Positions 8,936 to 18,761 of a DNA stretch of 64,000 bases are shown here, one piece after another; the stretch's first letter is position 1; each line of letters begins with the position of its first letter. The stretch spans positions 21,897 to 85,896 of the forward strand of contig JAGZQO010000005.1 of assembly GCA_018382125.1 (NCBI GenBank). The letters run 5' to 3'. Position numbers and translations under genes: made by a program. The notes beneath the pieces are model-generated. The model was not told where the DNA came from and searched no databases. It was given only the letters and a program-made list of their open reading frames with translations. Origin of the DNA: Collinsella sp. GTDB lineage: Bacteria > Actinomycetota > Coriobacteriia > Coriobacteriales > Coriobacteriaceae.

Positions 8936-11650
8936 CTACTCGGTACGGGCAACCTGGTCGATACGGTAACCCTCGATCTGGTCACCGGGCTTGATGTCCT
9001 GGAAGTTCTCCAGGCCAATACCGCCCTCGGAACCGCTCTTGAGGCTCTTGGCCTCGTCCTTGTAGTGGCGCATCGAGGCGATCTTGCCGTTGAAGACCAC
9101 GATGCCGTCGCGCACCAGACGCACGGAATCGGTCGCGGCGATCTCGCCCTCCTCGACGCGGACACCGGCGGCGATACCGACTTTGGGCACCTTGAAGGTG
9201 TCCAGGACGGTCGCGGTACCCGTGGCGACCTCGACCTCGGTGGGCTTGAGCATGCCGATACGGGCGGCGTCGAGCTCCTCGAGGCACTTGTAGATGACGT
9301 CGTAGCAACGGATCTCGACGCCCTCGCGCTCGGCGGCGGAGCGAGCCTTACCGTCGGGACGGACGCCAAAGCCGATGATGATGGCGTTGGAGGCGTCGGC
9401 CAGGACGACGTCGGTCTCGTTGATGGCGCCAACGGCGGAGTGGATCGTGTTGATGCGAACCTCGGACTGATCCATCTTGTCGAGCGAGTCCTGAAGAGCT
9501 TCGATGGAACCCTGGACGTCGGCCTTGATGATCAGGTTGAGCTCCTTGACCTCGGCGTCGGCGATGGTCTCGAAGAGGTTCTCGAGCGTGACGTGCCTGA
9601 CGCGGCTCTGCTCCTCGATACGGGCCTTCAGCGAACGCTCGTCGGCCAGGGCGCGTGCCTCGCGCTCGTCCTCGAACACGCGGAACTCGTCGCCGGCGTT
9701 GGGCACGGACTGCAGGCCCAGGATCTCGACGGCGTCGGAGGGACCGGCCTCGGTGACGGCGCGGCCCTTGGGGTCGAGCATGGCGCGGACGCGGCCGTAG
9801 GTAAGGCCGGCGACCAGCGTATCGCCCACGTGCAGGGTACCGCGGGTCACGAGCACGGTAGCGACCGAGCCGCGGCCCTTGTCGAGCTTGGCCTCGAGGA
9901 CGTTGCCGGAGGCAAAGGTGTCCGGGTTGGCCTTGAGCTCGAGCACGTCGGCCTGGAGCAGCACGGTCTCCAGAAGTTCGTCGATACCGATCTTCTGCTT
10001 AGCCGAGATGTTGACGAACATGTTCTGTCCGCCCCACTCCTCGGGGATGACTCCGTACTCGGTGAGCTCCTGACGCACACGGTCGGGGTTGGCGCCCGGC
10101 TTATCGATCTTGTTGACGGCGACGACGATGGGTACGCCGGCGGCCTTGGCGTGGTTGATCGACTCGACGGTCTGGGGCATGACGCCGTCGTCGGCAGCCA
10201 CGATCAGAATGACGATGTCGGTCACCTTGGCGCCACGGGCACGCATAGCCGTAAAGGTGGCGTGGCCCGGGGTATCGATGAAGGTGATCTTGCGGTCGTT
10301 GATCATGACCTGCGAAGCGCCGATGGCCTGCGTAATGCCGCCCGCCTCGCCGGCAGCAACGCCGGTGTGACGGATGGCGTCGAGCAGCGACGTCTTGCCA
10401 TGGTCGACGTGGCCCATGACGGTGACGACCGGGGCGCGCGGCTTGAGGTCGGCGGGATCGTCGTAGAACGAGAAGGTGTTCTCCTCCTCGGGGGTGATGA
10501 TCTTGATCTGACGGCCCAGGTCGTCGGCAACGAGCTCGACAAGGTCGTCGGACATGGACTGCGTCATCGTGAGCGGAGTACCCAGCAGGAACAGGCGCTT
10601 GATGATGTCGTTGGCCGGAACGTCGAGCGCCTCGGCAAGTTCCTGAACGGTAACGCCCTGGGAGACCTTGATGGCGTCGAGGTCCTCGGGGTTCACGCCC
10701 TGGGCCAGCGCCTCCTCTATCTTGCGCTCCTCCTGAGCCTTGGCAGCCTCGCGCTCGCGCTTCTCCTTGCGCTTCTTGCGGCGACCGGTGGACTCGCGAG
10801 AGGCCTCCTCGACGGCGGCACGAGCCTCCTCGAGCACCTTCTCGCGGCTGTACTCCTCGGCCTCGCGAGCCATGCGGCTGTAGTGGTCCTCTTCGTTGTT
10901 GTGACCGCCCTTGCGCTTCTTGCCCTTGCCCTGCTTGTCGGGGTTGGGGAAGTCCATGCCGGCAGCGACGTTGTTGCTGGCGTTGGTGCGATGGCTGTGC
11001 GGACGGCTCTCGGAGGCGTTGCGCTCGGAGTTGTTGTCGGAAGCGTTGCGATCGTTACGACGGCCACCGCGGCGGTCGTTGTTGCCGCCACGACGGTTAC
11101 CGCGCTCGGCGGCGCGCTCGGCCTTGGCCTTGTCCTCGGCGTCCTTCTTCTCCTTGAGCACGGTCTCCTGTGCGGCGATCTGGTCGAGCAGCGAACGGAA
11201 ACGCGAACCGGAGTCGGAAGCGGGAACGGCGCGGCGCTGGGCCTCGCGGGCAGCCTCCTCCTTCTCGCGGGCAAGGCGCTCCTGCTCGGCCTTCTTCTTG
11301 GCCTCGGCCTCGGCGCGGGCAGCCTCCTCGGCAGCCTGGGCTGCAGCAAACTGGCGACGCTCCTCCTCGCGGGCCTTCTCGGCGGCGATGCGCTCGCGCT
11401 CGGCCTCGGCGGCGCGAGCGGCCTCCTCGGCGGCAGCTGCCTGCTCCTCGGCCTGCTTGGCGGCCTCGACTTCCTGGGCGCGGGCCTCGATCACCGAGGC
11501 GAGCTGCTTGCGGACCATGGCGACATAAGCGTCCTCCAAGGTGGAGGAAGCGGACTTAGCGGGAATCTTCATATCGGCGAGATGACCCATCAGTTCCTTG
11601 GAGGTCATGCCGAACTCTTTGGCCAGGGTGGACACACGGACTTTTGCCAT
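8936..11650 (-). CDS. infB: Translation initiation factor IF-2
   Basis: An IF-2 of 904 residues, in a long high-GC actinobacterial form. The N-terminal IF2_N motif [18 protein letters not shown] is followed by about 270 residues of charged, Ala/Glu/Arg-rich low-complexity coiled coil. A second IF2_N module ([20 protein letters not shown]) precedes the GTPase domain: G1 [12 protein letters not shown] near residue 410, G3 DTPGHATF, G4 NKID. The C-terminal domains bind fMet-tRNA. The start is supported by an AGGTG sequence just upstream. nusA ends 92 bases upstream with no ylxR (DUF448) gene between, unlike most Gram-positive operons. Confidence 0.97.
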   Translation of the reverse strand: MAKVRVSTLAKEFGMTSKELMGHLADMKIPAKSASSTLEDAYVAMVRKQLASVIEARAQEVEAAKQAEEQAAAAEEAARAAEAERERIAAEKAREEERRQFAAAQAAEEAARAEAEAKKKAEQERLAREKEEAAREAQRRAVPASDSGSRFRSLLDQIAAQETVLKEKKDAEDKAKAERAAERGNRRGGNNDRRGGRRNDRNASDNNSERNASESRPHSHRTNASNNVAAGMDFPNPDKQGKGKKRKGGHNNEEDHYSRMAREAEEYSREKVLEEARAAVEEASRESTGRRKKRKEKREREAAKAQEERKIEEALAQGVNPEDLDAIKVSQGVTVQELAEALDVPANDIIKRLFLLGTPLTMTQSMSDDLVELVADDLGRQIKIITPEEENTFSFYDDPADLKPRAPVVTVMGHVDHGKTSLLDAIRHTGVAAGEAGGITQAIGASQVMINDRKITFIDTPGHATFTAMRARGAKVTDIVILIVAADDGVMPQTVESINHAKAAGVPIVVAVNKIDKPGANPDRVRQELTEYGVIPEEWGGQNMFVNISAKQKIGIDELLETVLLQADVLELKANPDTFASGNVLEAKLDKGRGSVATVLVTRGTLHVGDTLVAGLTYGRVRAMLDPKGRAVTEAGPSDAVEILGLQSVPNAGDEFRVFEDEREARALADERSLKARIEEQSRVRHVTLENLFETIADAEVKELNLIIKADVQGSIEALQDSLDKMDQSEVRINTIHSAVGAINETDVVLADASNAIIIGFGVRPDGKARSAAEREGVEIRCYDVIYKCLEELDAARIGMLKPTEVEVATGTATVLDTFKVPKVGIAAGVRVEEGEIAATDSVRLVRDGIVVFNGKIASMRHYKDEAKSLKSGSEGGIGLENFQDIKPGDQIEGYRIDQVARTE

Positions 11651-11741
11651 ATGACTTCACCTACCCTTTCTGGCACCTTGGGTGCCTAGAGACTGAACGA
11701 GCGTGGGAGACGCGCCGGGACCCGCCCGGCGCAAGCGCGCG

Positions 11742-12989
11742 CTAGATCAGGTCCTCCGCATCATCGAAGGCGTCGGTGTCGTGGACACCGCAGAATCGGG
11801 AGCCGGGACGAGCCTGGTTGCGGCACTGGATGCCGTCCTCGGACACGTACTCGCAGCGGCGGACGTCCTCGTCCTCCTCGTCACCGATCAGGTCGGCGGC
11901 GGGCTCCTCGTGAACGGGAACGTTCTTGAGGATGTCGGCGGCAAGCGTCTCGGACTTGATGTCGATGTGCCAGCCGGTCAGGCGCGCGGCGAGGCGGGCG
12001 TTCTGGCCCTCCTTGCCGATGGCGAGGGACAACTGGTCGTCGGGCACGATGACGCCGGCGTAGGCCTTCTCCTCGTCGATGAGGACGCGGGTGACCTTAG
12101 CGGGCGACAGGGCGTTGGCGACGTAGACGGCAGGATCGGCATCCCACAGGATGACGTCGACGCGCTCGCCACGGAGCTCGCCCACGACAGCGCGGACACG
12201 GCTGCCCTTGGGGCCGACGCAGGCGCCCACGGGATCCAAACGGTCGTCGAGCGAGTGAACGGCGACCTTGGAGCGCTGGCCGGGCTCGCGGGCGATCGAC
12301 TTGATCTGGACGGTGCCCTCATAGATCTCGGGCACCTCCTGCTCAAACAGACGACGCATGAGCTCGGGGTGGGTACGGGAGATGACAATCGGCGGACGGC
12401 TGTGCTCGCCACGAACCGGCTGCAGGTTGGAGTTGGGGTCGCGAACGTCGATGATCACGGCCTTGATGTGCTGGTTGTGCAGGTAGCGCTCGCCCATCGG
12501 ACGCTCGTTGCGCTCGTTCTCGTAACGGCGCTGGTCGAAGTGCGGAAGCTCGGCCTCGACGCCCTCGCGAATCTTGACGATCGTGAAGTCGGGCGTGGAC
12601 TGCAGCACGGTACCGCTGATGAGGTCACCGATGCGGCCGGAGAACTCCTCGTAGATCTGCTCGCGGGCGGAGTTGCGCACGATGGCGTTGATCTCGGCCT
12701 TGGCGTGCTGGGCGGCGATGCGGCTCGTGTTCTTGGGGGTGACGTCGATCTCCTCGAACTCGGTGAAGTTGCCCTCCTCGTCCATGGAATCGTCGATCGG
12801 CTCCAGGCGGTAGACGTAGATCTTGCCGGTGGTGCGGTCGATGGTCACCTTGGCGCCCCACTCAAGATGCAGGATCTCGGCATAGCTCTTGGCGAGCGAC
12901 TGCTCCAGGCGGTCGATCAGGTAGAGCTGGTCGATGTGCTTCTCCTGGCAAAGCTCCATCAGGGCGGACATCATGTCGGATGCTGCCAT
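11742..12989 (-). CDS. nusA: Transcription termination/antitermination factor NusA with C-terminal Cys/His extension
   Basis: A NusA of 415 residues. The N-terminal RNA polymerase-binding domain, the S1 domain (about 125-200, ISGTVLQ) and the KH domains follow in order, with [20 protein letters not shown] and [19 protein letters not shown] as KH signatures. After the second KH domain comes an acidic linker and a compact Cys/His segment, C-x8-C-x9-C-x2-H, close to the end, which could bind zinc. That extension is absent from the standard 350-370-residue NusA. The gene begins just after the rimP stop. NusA promotes pausing and intrinsic termination. Confidence 0.95.
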   Translation of the reverse strand: MAASDMMSALMELCQEKHIDQLYLIDRLEQSLAKSYAEILHLEWGAKVTIDRTTGKIYVYRLEPIDDSMDEEGNFTEFEEIDVTPKNTSRIAAQHAKAEINAIVRNSAREQIYEEFSGRIGDLISGTVLQSTPDFTIVKIREGVEAELPHFDQRRYENERNERPMGERYLHNQHIKAVIIDVRDPNSNLQPVRGEHSRPPIVISRTHPELMRRLFEQEVPEIYEGTVQIKSIAREPGQRSKVAVHSLDDRLDPVGACVGPKGSRVRAVVGELRGERVDVILWDADPAVYVANALSPAKVTRVLIDEEKAYAGVIVPDDQLSLAIGKEGQNARLAARLTGWHIDIKSETLAADILKNVPVHEEPAADLIGDEEDEDVRRCEYVSEDGIQCRNQARPGSRFCGVHDTDAFDDAEDLI

Positions 12990-12990
12990 C

Positions 12991-13485
12991 TTACTTTCCT
13001 TCCTTCGCGGGCTTGAAGTCGTAGGTGGGCTTCAACTTGCACTTTTTAACATCAGAGAAATCGAGGGTAACGGACTCGCCGCCCTCGAGCTCAAGGGTCA
13101 CGTTCGTCTCGGTGGCGGCGGCAATCTTGCCGGCGTACTTGCGACGACCCTCGGTGGCGGTGGAGGTGAGCTCGCAGTTCTCGCCCACAAAGCGGGCAAA
13201 GTCGCACGGGCGGCGTAGCGGGCGCGCCATGCCCGGGCTCGACACCTCGAGCGTATAACTCGAAGAGATGGGGTCGAGCTCCTCAATCACATCGCCGACC
13301 CATTTGGTGTTGGCCGTGACGTCGTTGAGCGACAGGCTCTGACCCTCGGCACCCTCGATACGCACGCGCACGCAGGGGGCCTTGGTGGCACCCACGAGCT
13401 CGACGTCGACGATGTCGACATCGTGCTGGGGAGCGACGGCCTCGAGCGCGTCGATGATCGCCTGCTCGGTCTTGGTCTTGACCAT
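12991..13485 (-). CDS. rimP: Ribosome maturation factor RimP
   Basis: A protein of 164 residues starting MVKTKTEQAIIDALEAVAP. The frame continues upstream to 13638, but it would run through the promoter and the attenuator hairpin. A GGAGGTG lies a few bases before the ATG at 13483-13485, which fixes the start. RimP signatures are DVELVG, LEVSSPGMARPLRRP and the C-terminal SH3-like domain (YAGKI, VTLDFSDVKKCKL). It assists 30S subunit maturation. First gene of the rimP-nusA-infB unit. Confidence 0.95.
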   Translation of the reverse strand: MVKTKTEQAIIDALEAVAPQHDVDIVDVELVGATKAPCVRVRIEGAEGQSLSLNDVTANTKWVGDVIEELDPISSSYTLEVSSPGMARPLRRPCDFARFVGENCELTSTATEGRRKYAGKIAAATETNVTLELEGGESVTLDFSDVKKCKLKPTYDFKPAKEGK

Positions 13486-13504
13486 TGCGGCACCTCCATC
13501 CATA

Positions 13505-13540
13505 CAAAAAAGAAGCGGGGCCGAAACCCCACTTCTTTCA
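13505..13540 (-). terminator. Intrinsic terminator inside the rimP leader (candidate NusA-responsive attenuator)
   Basis: On the minus strand AAAGAAGTGGGG-TTTCGG-CCCCGCTTCTTT is an almost perfect 12-bp stem followed by a T tract. It begins about 17 bases downstream of the predicted transcription start and ends shortly before the rimP ribosome binding site. A terminator between promoter and first gene is the layout of an attenuator. Confidence 0.8.
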
Positions 13541-13563
13541 ATTACAACTTCATTTGCAAGCAA

Positions 13564-13592
13564 ACTATACCAATAGCTGCGGAAACGTGCAA
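13564..13592 (-). promoter_or_regulatory. SigA-type promoter of the rimP-nusA-infB operon
   Basis: The minus strand has TTGCAC (complement of 13587-13592), a spacer of exactly 17 bases, then TATAGT (complement of 13564-13569). The predicted start is near 13557, giving a leader of about 70 bases that contains the terminator hairpin at 13505-13540. Confidence 0.8.
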
Positions 13593-13677
13593 GCACAGTA
13601 CGAATCTGCAGGTCAGCGTGCGCACAGCTTCTCCACAAGAATAGGACAATTGACCGCAGACATCAGGGCAGGTACAT

Positions 13678-13720
13678 GAAAAACGAGGGACGACCCAACC
13701 GGATCGCCCCTCGTCTTTTA
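13678..13720 (-). terminator. leuS terminator
   Basis: The minus strand carries ACGAGGGGCGATCC-GGTT-GGGTCGTCCCTCGT followed by TTTT, about 25 bases after the leuS stop. The stem has a few mismatches but a clear T run. Confidence 0.8.
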
Positions 13721-13743
13721 TGCGTCAGTTAAGCGCGCAATGC

Positions 13744-16320
13744 TTACTTGACCACCAGGTTGACCAGCTTGCCAGGCACGCAGATGGCCTTGACGACCGT
13801 CTTGCCCTCAAGCCACTTGGCGACGGCGGCCTCGGCGGCAGCCTGCATATCCTCATTAGAGGCATCGCGGGCAACGTCGACACGACCGCGAACCTTACCG
13901 AGCACCTGGACCACGATCTGCACCGTGTCCTCAACGGACTCGGCCAGGTCGAACTCGGGCCAGGCGGCGGTGTAGGCGTTGCCCTCGCAGCCGAGGGCCT
14001 CGTGCCACAGCTCGTCGGCCCAGAACGGGCAGATGGGCGCCAGGACGCTCACGATATCCTTAGCCACGCCATAGCACAGCGCCTTGTCGCGCGCGGTACC
14101 CTCGGTGGCGTTGAGGTAGGCGCTCGCCGCGTTGACGAGCTCCATGACGGCCGAGATCGCGGTGTTAAACTGGCCGCGGTCAAAGTCCTCGGTGCACTTG
14201 GCGATGGTGCGGTGACGCTCGCGATAGAGCTTCATCGCAACCTCGTCGAGCGCGGACTTGTCGAAGGCCACGTTGGCGTCGCCGGACTGGACGAGCTGCC
14301 AAACGATACGCCAGGCGCGCTTGATGAAGCGGTTGGCGCCCTCAACGGCCTTGGGATCCCAGTCGAAGTCCTTCTCGGGCGGGGCGATAAACAGGATCGC
14401 CAAACGCATGGTGTCGGCGCCGTAGGGCTCGATGACCGAGCTCGGGGGCACGACATTGCCCTTGGACTTGGACATGGTGTCGCCGTTCTCGTCCTTGACC
14501 ATGCCCTGGCACAGCAGGTTGGTGAAGGGCTCGTCCACGCTCAGCAGGCCCAGGTCGCGCAGTGCCTTGGTAAAGAAGCGGCTGTAGAGCAGGTGCAGAA
14601 TAGCGTGCTCGATGCCGCCGATGTAGTTATCGACGGGCATCCAACGGTCGGCGGTCTCACGGGAGAAGGGCAGCTCGGTGTTGTGCGGATCGGTATAGCG
14701 CAGGTAATACCAGCTGGAGCAGGTGAAGGTGTCCATGGTATCGGTCTCGCGCTTGGCCGGGCGACCGCAGACCGGGCAGGTGGTCTCGTAGAACTCCTTG
14801 CACTCGGCGAGAGTCTCGCCGGCGCCCAGGTCCAGGTTCTCGGGCAGCGTCACCGGCAGCTGATCCTCGGGCACGGGCACGATACCGCAGTGCTCGCAGT
14901 GAATGGCCGGGATGGGGTTGCCCCAATAGCGCTGACGGGAAATGAGCCAGTCGCGCAGACGGAACTCGACCTTGCGACGACCGCAGCCCATGGCCTCGAG
15001 GTCGGCCACGATCGCAGCCTCGCCCTCGGAGTGCTTACCGCCGCGCATGCCGGTGTACTTGCCGGACTGGACGAGCGTGCCCTCGGCAGCGTGGGCGCAA
15101 TCCCAGTCGACGGTCTCGGCATGGAAGGTATCGATGGTCTCGCCGCTGGCCTCGACGGCAGCGCGATCGTCATCGTCCAGGATGATCGGTACGATCGGCA
15201 GGTCGTACTTGCGGGCGAACTCAAAATCGCGCTGGTCGCCGCAGGGAACGGCCATGACGGCGCCGGTGCCGTAGTCGGCAACGACATAATCGGCAACCCA
15301 CACGGGAACCTTCTCGCCGTTGACGGGGTTCACCACGTAGCGGCCCGTAAAGGCACCGTGCTTCTCGAGGGTGCCCTGGGCACGCTCGACAGCAGAGATA
15401 TGCTTGGAGTCCTCGACGATCTTAGTGACGGCCTCCTCGTACTCCGTGCCCTCGACGAGCTCGTGAAGACGGGCGTACTCAGGAGCCAGGACAAAGAAGG
15501 ACACACCAAAGAGCGTATCGGCACGCGTGGTGAAGACGGTGATCTTACCCTCGTCGCCCTCGATGGGCTCGCCATCCTGGTCGCAAAGGGTAAAGTCAAC
15601 CTCGGCGCCCTCGGAGCGACCGATCCAGTTGGCCTGCATCTGCTTGACGCGCTCGGGCCAGCCGGGGAGCTTCTCCAGGTCGTCGAGCAGCTCCTGGGAG
15701 TACTCGGTAATCTTGAAGTACCACTGCTCAAGGTCGCGCTTCTCGGGCTCGGTGCCGCAGCGCCAGCACTTGCCCTCGGTGACCTGCTCGTTGGCCAGAA
15801 CGGTCTTGCAGTTAGGGCACCAGTTGACCGGGTTCTTCTTGCGGTAGACCAGGCCCTTTTCCCACAGCTTCTCAAAGATCCACTGACCCCAACGGTAGTA
15901 GTCGGGGCTGCAGGTCTTGACCATGCGATCCAGATCGTAGGAGAAGCCCATGCGCTTCATCGTGGCGAGCGCCTGGTCCATGTTCTTATACGTCCAGGCG
16001 GCAGCTTGCGTGTTGTGCTTGATGGCGGCGTTCTCGGCAGGCAGGCCAAAGGCGTCAAAGCCGATGGGGTGCAGCACGTCGTAGCCGCGCATGCGGGCCT
16101 GACGGGCCATGGCATCGCCGATGGTATAGTTGCGCGCGTGGCCCATGTGCAGGTCGCCCGACGGATACGGGAACATCTCGAGCACATACTTCTTGGGCTT
16201 GCTCTCGTCGGTGTCGACGGCAAAGAGGTTGGAGTCCTCCCAGGCCTTCATCCACTTGGACTCAATGGCCTGCGCGTCGTAGGCAGGGATCTCGTCCTTA
16301 TGATCTGTGCAATCGCACAT
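13744..16320 (-). CDS. leuS: Leucyl-tRNA synthetase
   Basis: A class I synthetase of 858 residues. Near the N-terminus is the HIGH-type motif [20 protein letters not shown]; the CP1 editing domain is inserted at about 220-410; a zinc-like cysteine pair appears in [14 protein letters not shown] and again as [11 protein letters not shown]. The KMSKS motif is [11 protein letters not shown] at about residue 620, followed by the anticodon-binding helical domain. AGGAG lies before the ATG (MCDCTDHKD). It charges tRNA-Leu and edits mischarged norvaline or isoleucine. The roughly 150-base leader is dominated by the palindrome at 16344-16462. Confidence 0.97.
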   Translation of the reverse strand: MCDCTDHKDEIPAYDAQAIESKWMKAWEDSNLFAVDTDESKPKKYVLEMFPYPSGDLHMGHARNYTIGDAMARQARMRGYDVLHPIGFDAFGLPAENAAIKHNTQAAAWTYKNMDQALATMKRMGFSYDLDRMVKTCSPDYYRWGQWIFEKLWEKGLVYRKKNPVNWCPNCKTVLANEQVTEGKCWRCGTEPEKRDLEQWYFKITEYSQELLDDLEKLPGWPERVKQMQANWIGRSEGAEVDFTLCDQDGEPIEGDEGKITVFTTRADTLFGVSFFVLAPEYARLHELVEGTEYEEAVTKIVEDSKHISAVERAQGTLEKHGAFTGRYVVNPVNGEKVPVWVADYVVADYGTGAVMAVPCGDQRDFEFARKYDLPIVPIILDDDDRAAVEASGETIDTFHAETVDWDCAHAAEGTLVQSGKYTGMRGGKHSEGEAAIVADLEAMGCGRRKVEFRLRDWLISRQRYWGNPIPAIHCEHCGIVPVPEDQLPVTLPENLDLGAGETLAECKEFYETTCPVCGRPAKRETDTMDTFTCSSWYYLRYTDPHNTELPFSRETADRWMPVDNYIGGIEHAILHLLYSRFFTKALRDLGLLSVDEPFTNLLCQGMVKDENGDTMSKSKGNVVPPSSVIEPYGADTMRLAILFIAPPEKDFDWDPKAVEGANRFIKRAWRIVWQLVQSGDANVAFDKSALDEVAMKLYRERHRTIAKCTEDFDRGQFNTAISAVMELVNAASAYLNATEGTARDKALCYGVAKDIVSVLAPICPFWADELWHEALGCEGNAYTAAWPEFDLAESVEDTVQIVVQVLGKVRGRVDVARDASNEDMQAAAEAAVAKWLEGKTVVKAICVPGKLVNLVVK

Positions 16321-16343
16321 ATCAGCTCCTTTAATCTTAGCTG

Positions 16344-16462
16344 GGGTCGGGCGGCTTGGCTTTATTCGCTACTGCGGACAGTCCTGCGCAAGACGAAGAG
16401 CACATTAAGTGCTCTTCTTTGCGTGCGGAACTTGTAGCGAACAAAGCCAAGCCGCCCGACCC
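16344..16462. repeat. 119-bp palindrome in the leuS leader
   Basis: Two 29-base arms (16344-16372 and 16434-16462) differ at one position that pairs as G.U in the minus-strand RNA, so all 29 positions can pair. A second stem, GAAGAGCAC/GTGCTCTTC, lies in the centre (about 16395-16417), with imperfect pairing between. It ends 24 bases upstream of the leuS start. No T-box core sequence was seen in it. It may be a regulatory leader hairpin or an inserted palindromic element. Confidence 0.75.
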
Positions 16463-16479
16463 TAAGGTTAACTTGACTG

Positions 16480-16488
16480 ATGATAGCA
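16480..16488 (-). promoter_or_regulatory. Candidate extended -10 promoter of leuS
   Basis: The minus strand reads TGCTATCAT, i.e. TG-N followed by TATCAT at 16480-16485. The start would lie near 16473, so the transcript would begin just before the palindrome. The -35 region is poor. Confidence 0.4.
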
Positions 16489-16493
16489 AATAC

Positions 16494-16536
16494 GACAAGC
16501 GAGATGCCTGCGACTTGCGGGCATCTCGCTTTATCT
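16494..16536 (-). terminator. Hairpin between guaB and leuS
   Basis: AGCGAGATGCC (16498-16508) and GGCATCTCGCT (16520-16530) form a perfect 11-bp stem. It lies about 50 bases past the guaB stop and probably ends that transcript, although the T run on the minus strand is weak. Confidence 0.6.
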
Positions 16537-16579
16537 AAATAACGTGGTTGAAACTCAACCTTTATGTGAGGCTCTTACC

Positions 16580-18091
16580 TTATCGATAAGATACGGACTG
16601 CTGAGAATCCTTCACGACTACATCGTGGGCGCCGCCTTCGACGATCGAGGTCGAGCTCACCAGGGTCAGGCGTGCCTTTTCCTGAAGCTCGGGGATCGAG
16701 AGGGCACCGCAGTTGCACATCGTGGACTTGACCTTGTAGAGCGTGCCGCCCACGCCGTCTTTGAGGGAGCCGGCATAGGGAACATAGGAGTCGACGCCCT
16801 CGACGAAGCTGAGCTTCGCGGCGCCGCCCAGGTCGTAGCGCTGCCAGTTGCGGGCACGCGCAGAGCCCTCGCCCCAGTACTCCTTCATGTACTGACCGTT
16901 CACGTTGACGCGCTCAGTCGGGCTCTCATCAAAGCGGGCGAAGTAGCGGCCCAGCATCATAAAGTCGGCGCCCATGGCAAGGGCGAGCGTCATGTGGTAG
17001 TCGTAGACGATGCCGCCGTCGGAGCACACGGGCACGTAGACGCCGGTCTCCTCGTAGTACTCGTCGCGAGCACGGCAGACATCAATCAGCGCGGTGGCCT
17101 GGCCACGGCCGATACCCTTGGTCTCACGGGTGATGCAGATGGAGCCGCCGCCGATACCGACCTTGATGAAGTCGGCACCACAGTCGGCCAGGAAGCGGAA
17201 GCCCTCGGCGTCGACGACGTTACCGGCACCAACCTTGACGTCCTCGCCGTAGTTGGCGCGGATCCACTCGATAGTGCGCTTCTGCCACTCGCTGAAGCCC
17301 TCGGAGGAGTCGATGCACAGAACGTCGGCACCGGCCTCGATGAGCAGCGGCACGCGCTCGGCATAGTCGCGGGTGTTGATACCGGCGCCGACCATGTAGC
17401 GCTTGTCGTTATCGAGCAGCTCGTTGGGGTTGCTCTTGTGGCTATCGTAGTCCTTGCGGAAGACGATGCCCATGAGGTGATCGTTATCGTCGACGATGGG
17501 CAGGGCGTTGAGCTTGTTGTCCCAGATGACGTCGTTGGCGACCTTGAGGCTGATGTTCTTGTCGCCCACGATGAGCTGCTCACGCGGGGTCATGAACTCG
17601 GAGACCTTCGTCTGGTGGTCATCGCGACTGGGACGATAGTCACGGCTGGTGACGATGCCCAGGAGCTTACCCTTGGGAGTGCCGTCGTCGGTAACCGGCA
17701 TGGTGGAGTGACCGGTCTTCTCCTTGAGCTCGATGACCTGCTCCATGGTCATGTCGGGGGTCAGCGTGGAATCGGACTGAACGAAGCCGGCCTTGTGATC
17801 CTTGACGGCCTTGACCATGGCGGCCTCGGACTCGGCGCTCTGGGAACCGTAAATGAAGGACAGGCCACCCTCGGTAGCGAGCGCGACACCCATGTCGACG
17901 CCCGAGACGGACTGCATGATGGCGGAAACCATGGGGATGTTCAGGGTGATTGCCGGCTTCTCACCGCGCTTAAAGCGGGTTAGCGGCGTCTTAAGAGAGA
18001 CGTTGTTGGGAATGCACTGCGAGGACGAGTAACCAGGGACCAGCAGATACTCCGAAAACGTGTGGGACTCACCGGGAAAGAACGTAGCCAT
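16580..18091 (-). CDS. guaB: IMP dehydrogenase
   Basis: A protein of 503 residues. The TIM-barrel catalytic core is split by a pair of CBS domains (about 110-235, with GIVTSRDYR and [12 protein letters not shown]). Then come [14 protein letters not shown], the GAGNVV strand and the catalytic loop [20 protein letters not shown], whose Cys forms the covalent XMP intermediate. The flap region has the usual [13 protein letters not shown]. It catalyses the NAD-dependent first committed step of GMP synthesis. AAGGAG precedes the ATG. The gene stands alone between leuS and the divergent ModE-like gene. Confidence 0.95.
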   Translation of the reverse strand: MATFFPGESHTFSEYLLVPGYSSSQCIPNNVSLKTPLTRFKRGEKPAITLNIPMVSAIMQSVSGVDMGVALATEGGLSFIYGSQSAESEAAMVKAVKDHKAGFVQSDSTLTPDMTMEQVIELKEKTGHSTMPVTDDGTPKGKLLGIVTSRDYRPSRDDHQTKVSEFMTPREQLIVGDKNISLKVANDVIWDNKLNALPIVDDNDHLMGIVFRKDYDSHKSNPNELLDNDKRYMVGAGINTRDYAERVPLLIEAGADVLCIDSSEGFSEWQKRTIEWIRANYGEDVKVGAGNVVDAEGFRFLADCGADFIKVGIGGGSICITRETKGIGRGQATALIDVCRARDEYYEETGVYVPVCSDGGIVYDYHMTLALAMGADFMMLGRYFARFDESPTERVNVNGQYMKEYWGEGSARARNWQRYDLGGAAKLSFVEGVDSYVPYAGSLKDGVGGTLYKVKSTMCNCGALSIPELQEKARLTLVSSTSIVEGGAHDVVVKDSQQSVSYR

Positions 18092-18191
18092 GTTTCTCCT
18101 TTTTCCATGCGACCGGTCGGCTGCAGGCCTCGTAGGACCCAGCCCAACCTTGGGCGCCCAATACTGGGGAAGTATCTTAACGCACTTTGAC

Positions 18192-18200
18192 TGCTACAAT
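18192..18200 (+). promoter_or_regulatory. Candidate extended -10 promoter of the ModE-like gene
   Basis: TGCTACAAT on the plus strand: TG-N plus TACAAT at 18195-18200, about 80 bases before the coding start, in the divergent region with guaB. No clear -35. Confidence 0.4.
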
Positions 18201-18284
18201 GCATGATTTAAGAAGAGCACACGAGGGTTTGACGCAGGCTTTGCGTTTGCCCAGCAAACACTTTAGCGGGGAGACGTGGAGCGT

Positions 18285-18629
18285 ATGGAGTACAAGACGA
18301 CGGCAAAGTTGGTCATTCAAGCGTGCGACAAAGATCTGCCGGGCGTGTTTGGACACGGCTGTGTCTTGCTGCTGCAGGGTATCGCCCGCGAGCACTCGCT
18401 CAACCGCGCCGCCAAGAGCATGGGCATGGCGTATTCCAAGGCCTGGCGCATTGTAAACGAGGCAGAAGGTCAGCTGGGCTGCAAGCTCATCGAGCGCGAC
18501 GGCGCCCGCGGATCCACGCTCACGCCCGCCGGAGAGCGAGCCATAGCGGCCTACGAGGAGCTGCAGACCGACATCAACAACGTCATTGCCACCAAAGCAA
18601 ACGACCTCATCGCCAGCATCAAAGAGTAG
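18285..18629 (+). CDS. ModE-type winged helix-turn-helix protein (DNA-binding domain only)
   Basis: About 114 residues, the only clear plus-strand gene in the first 40 kb. The sequence LLQGIAREHSLNRAAKSMGM, then AYSKAWRIVNEAEGQLGCKL and STLTPAGERAIAAYEEL is the ModE/LysR-like winged helix found in molybdate regulators. No C-terminal TOBE (molybdate-binding) domain is present, so it is a stand-alone DNA-binding form. An in-frame GTG nine bases upstream is a possible alternative start; GGGGAG precedes both. No molybdate transport gene is adjacent, so the signal is unknown. Confidence 0.8.
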   Translation: MEYKTTAKLVIQACDKDLPGVFGHGCVLLLQGIAREHSLNRAAKSMGMAYSKAWRIVNEAEGQLGCKLIERDGARGSTLTPAGERAIAAYEELQTDINNVIATKANDLIASIKE

Positions 18630-18668
18630 CCAATTTGGGACGGGGCTTTTAGCTACCCAACCCCTTCT

Positions 18669-18743
18669 CATAAGTTGCGGTGAAGTAGGGACTGTTTATG
18701 CGGTTAAAGCCGTAAATCAATCCCTATTTCACCGCAACTTATG
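18669..18743. repeat. 75-bp palindrome between convergent genes
   Basis: The 23-base arms at 18669-18691 and 18721-18743 (core ATAAGTTGCGGTGAA) have one mismatch. An inner stem TTTATGCGG/CCGTAAA sits in the loop. It lies between the 3' ends of the ModE-like gene and the PLP-enzyme homologue and could work as a two-way terminator. Its form also fits a dispersed palindromic element. Confidence 0.65.
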
Positions 18744-18761
18744 GAGTCGAGGATGATTTAG

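Noticed and set aside
13486..13638. Upstream extension of the rimP frame
   Set aside because: It would run through the promoter and the terminator hairpin; GGAGGTG before the ATG at 13485 fixes the start.
16344..16462. T-box riboswitch before leuS
   Set aside because: The conserved T-box sequence and the specifier stem layout were not found; the structure is one simple long palindrome.
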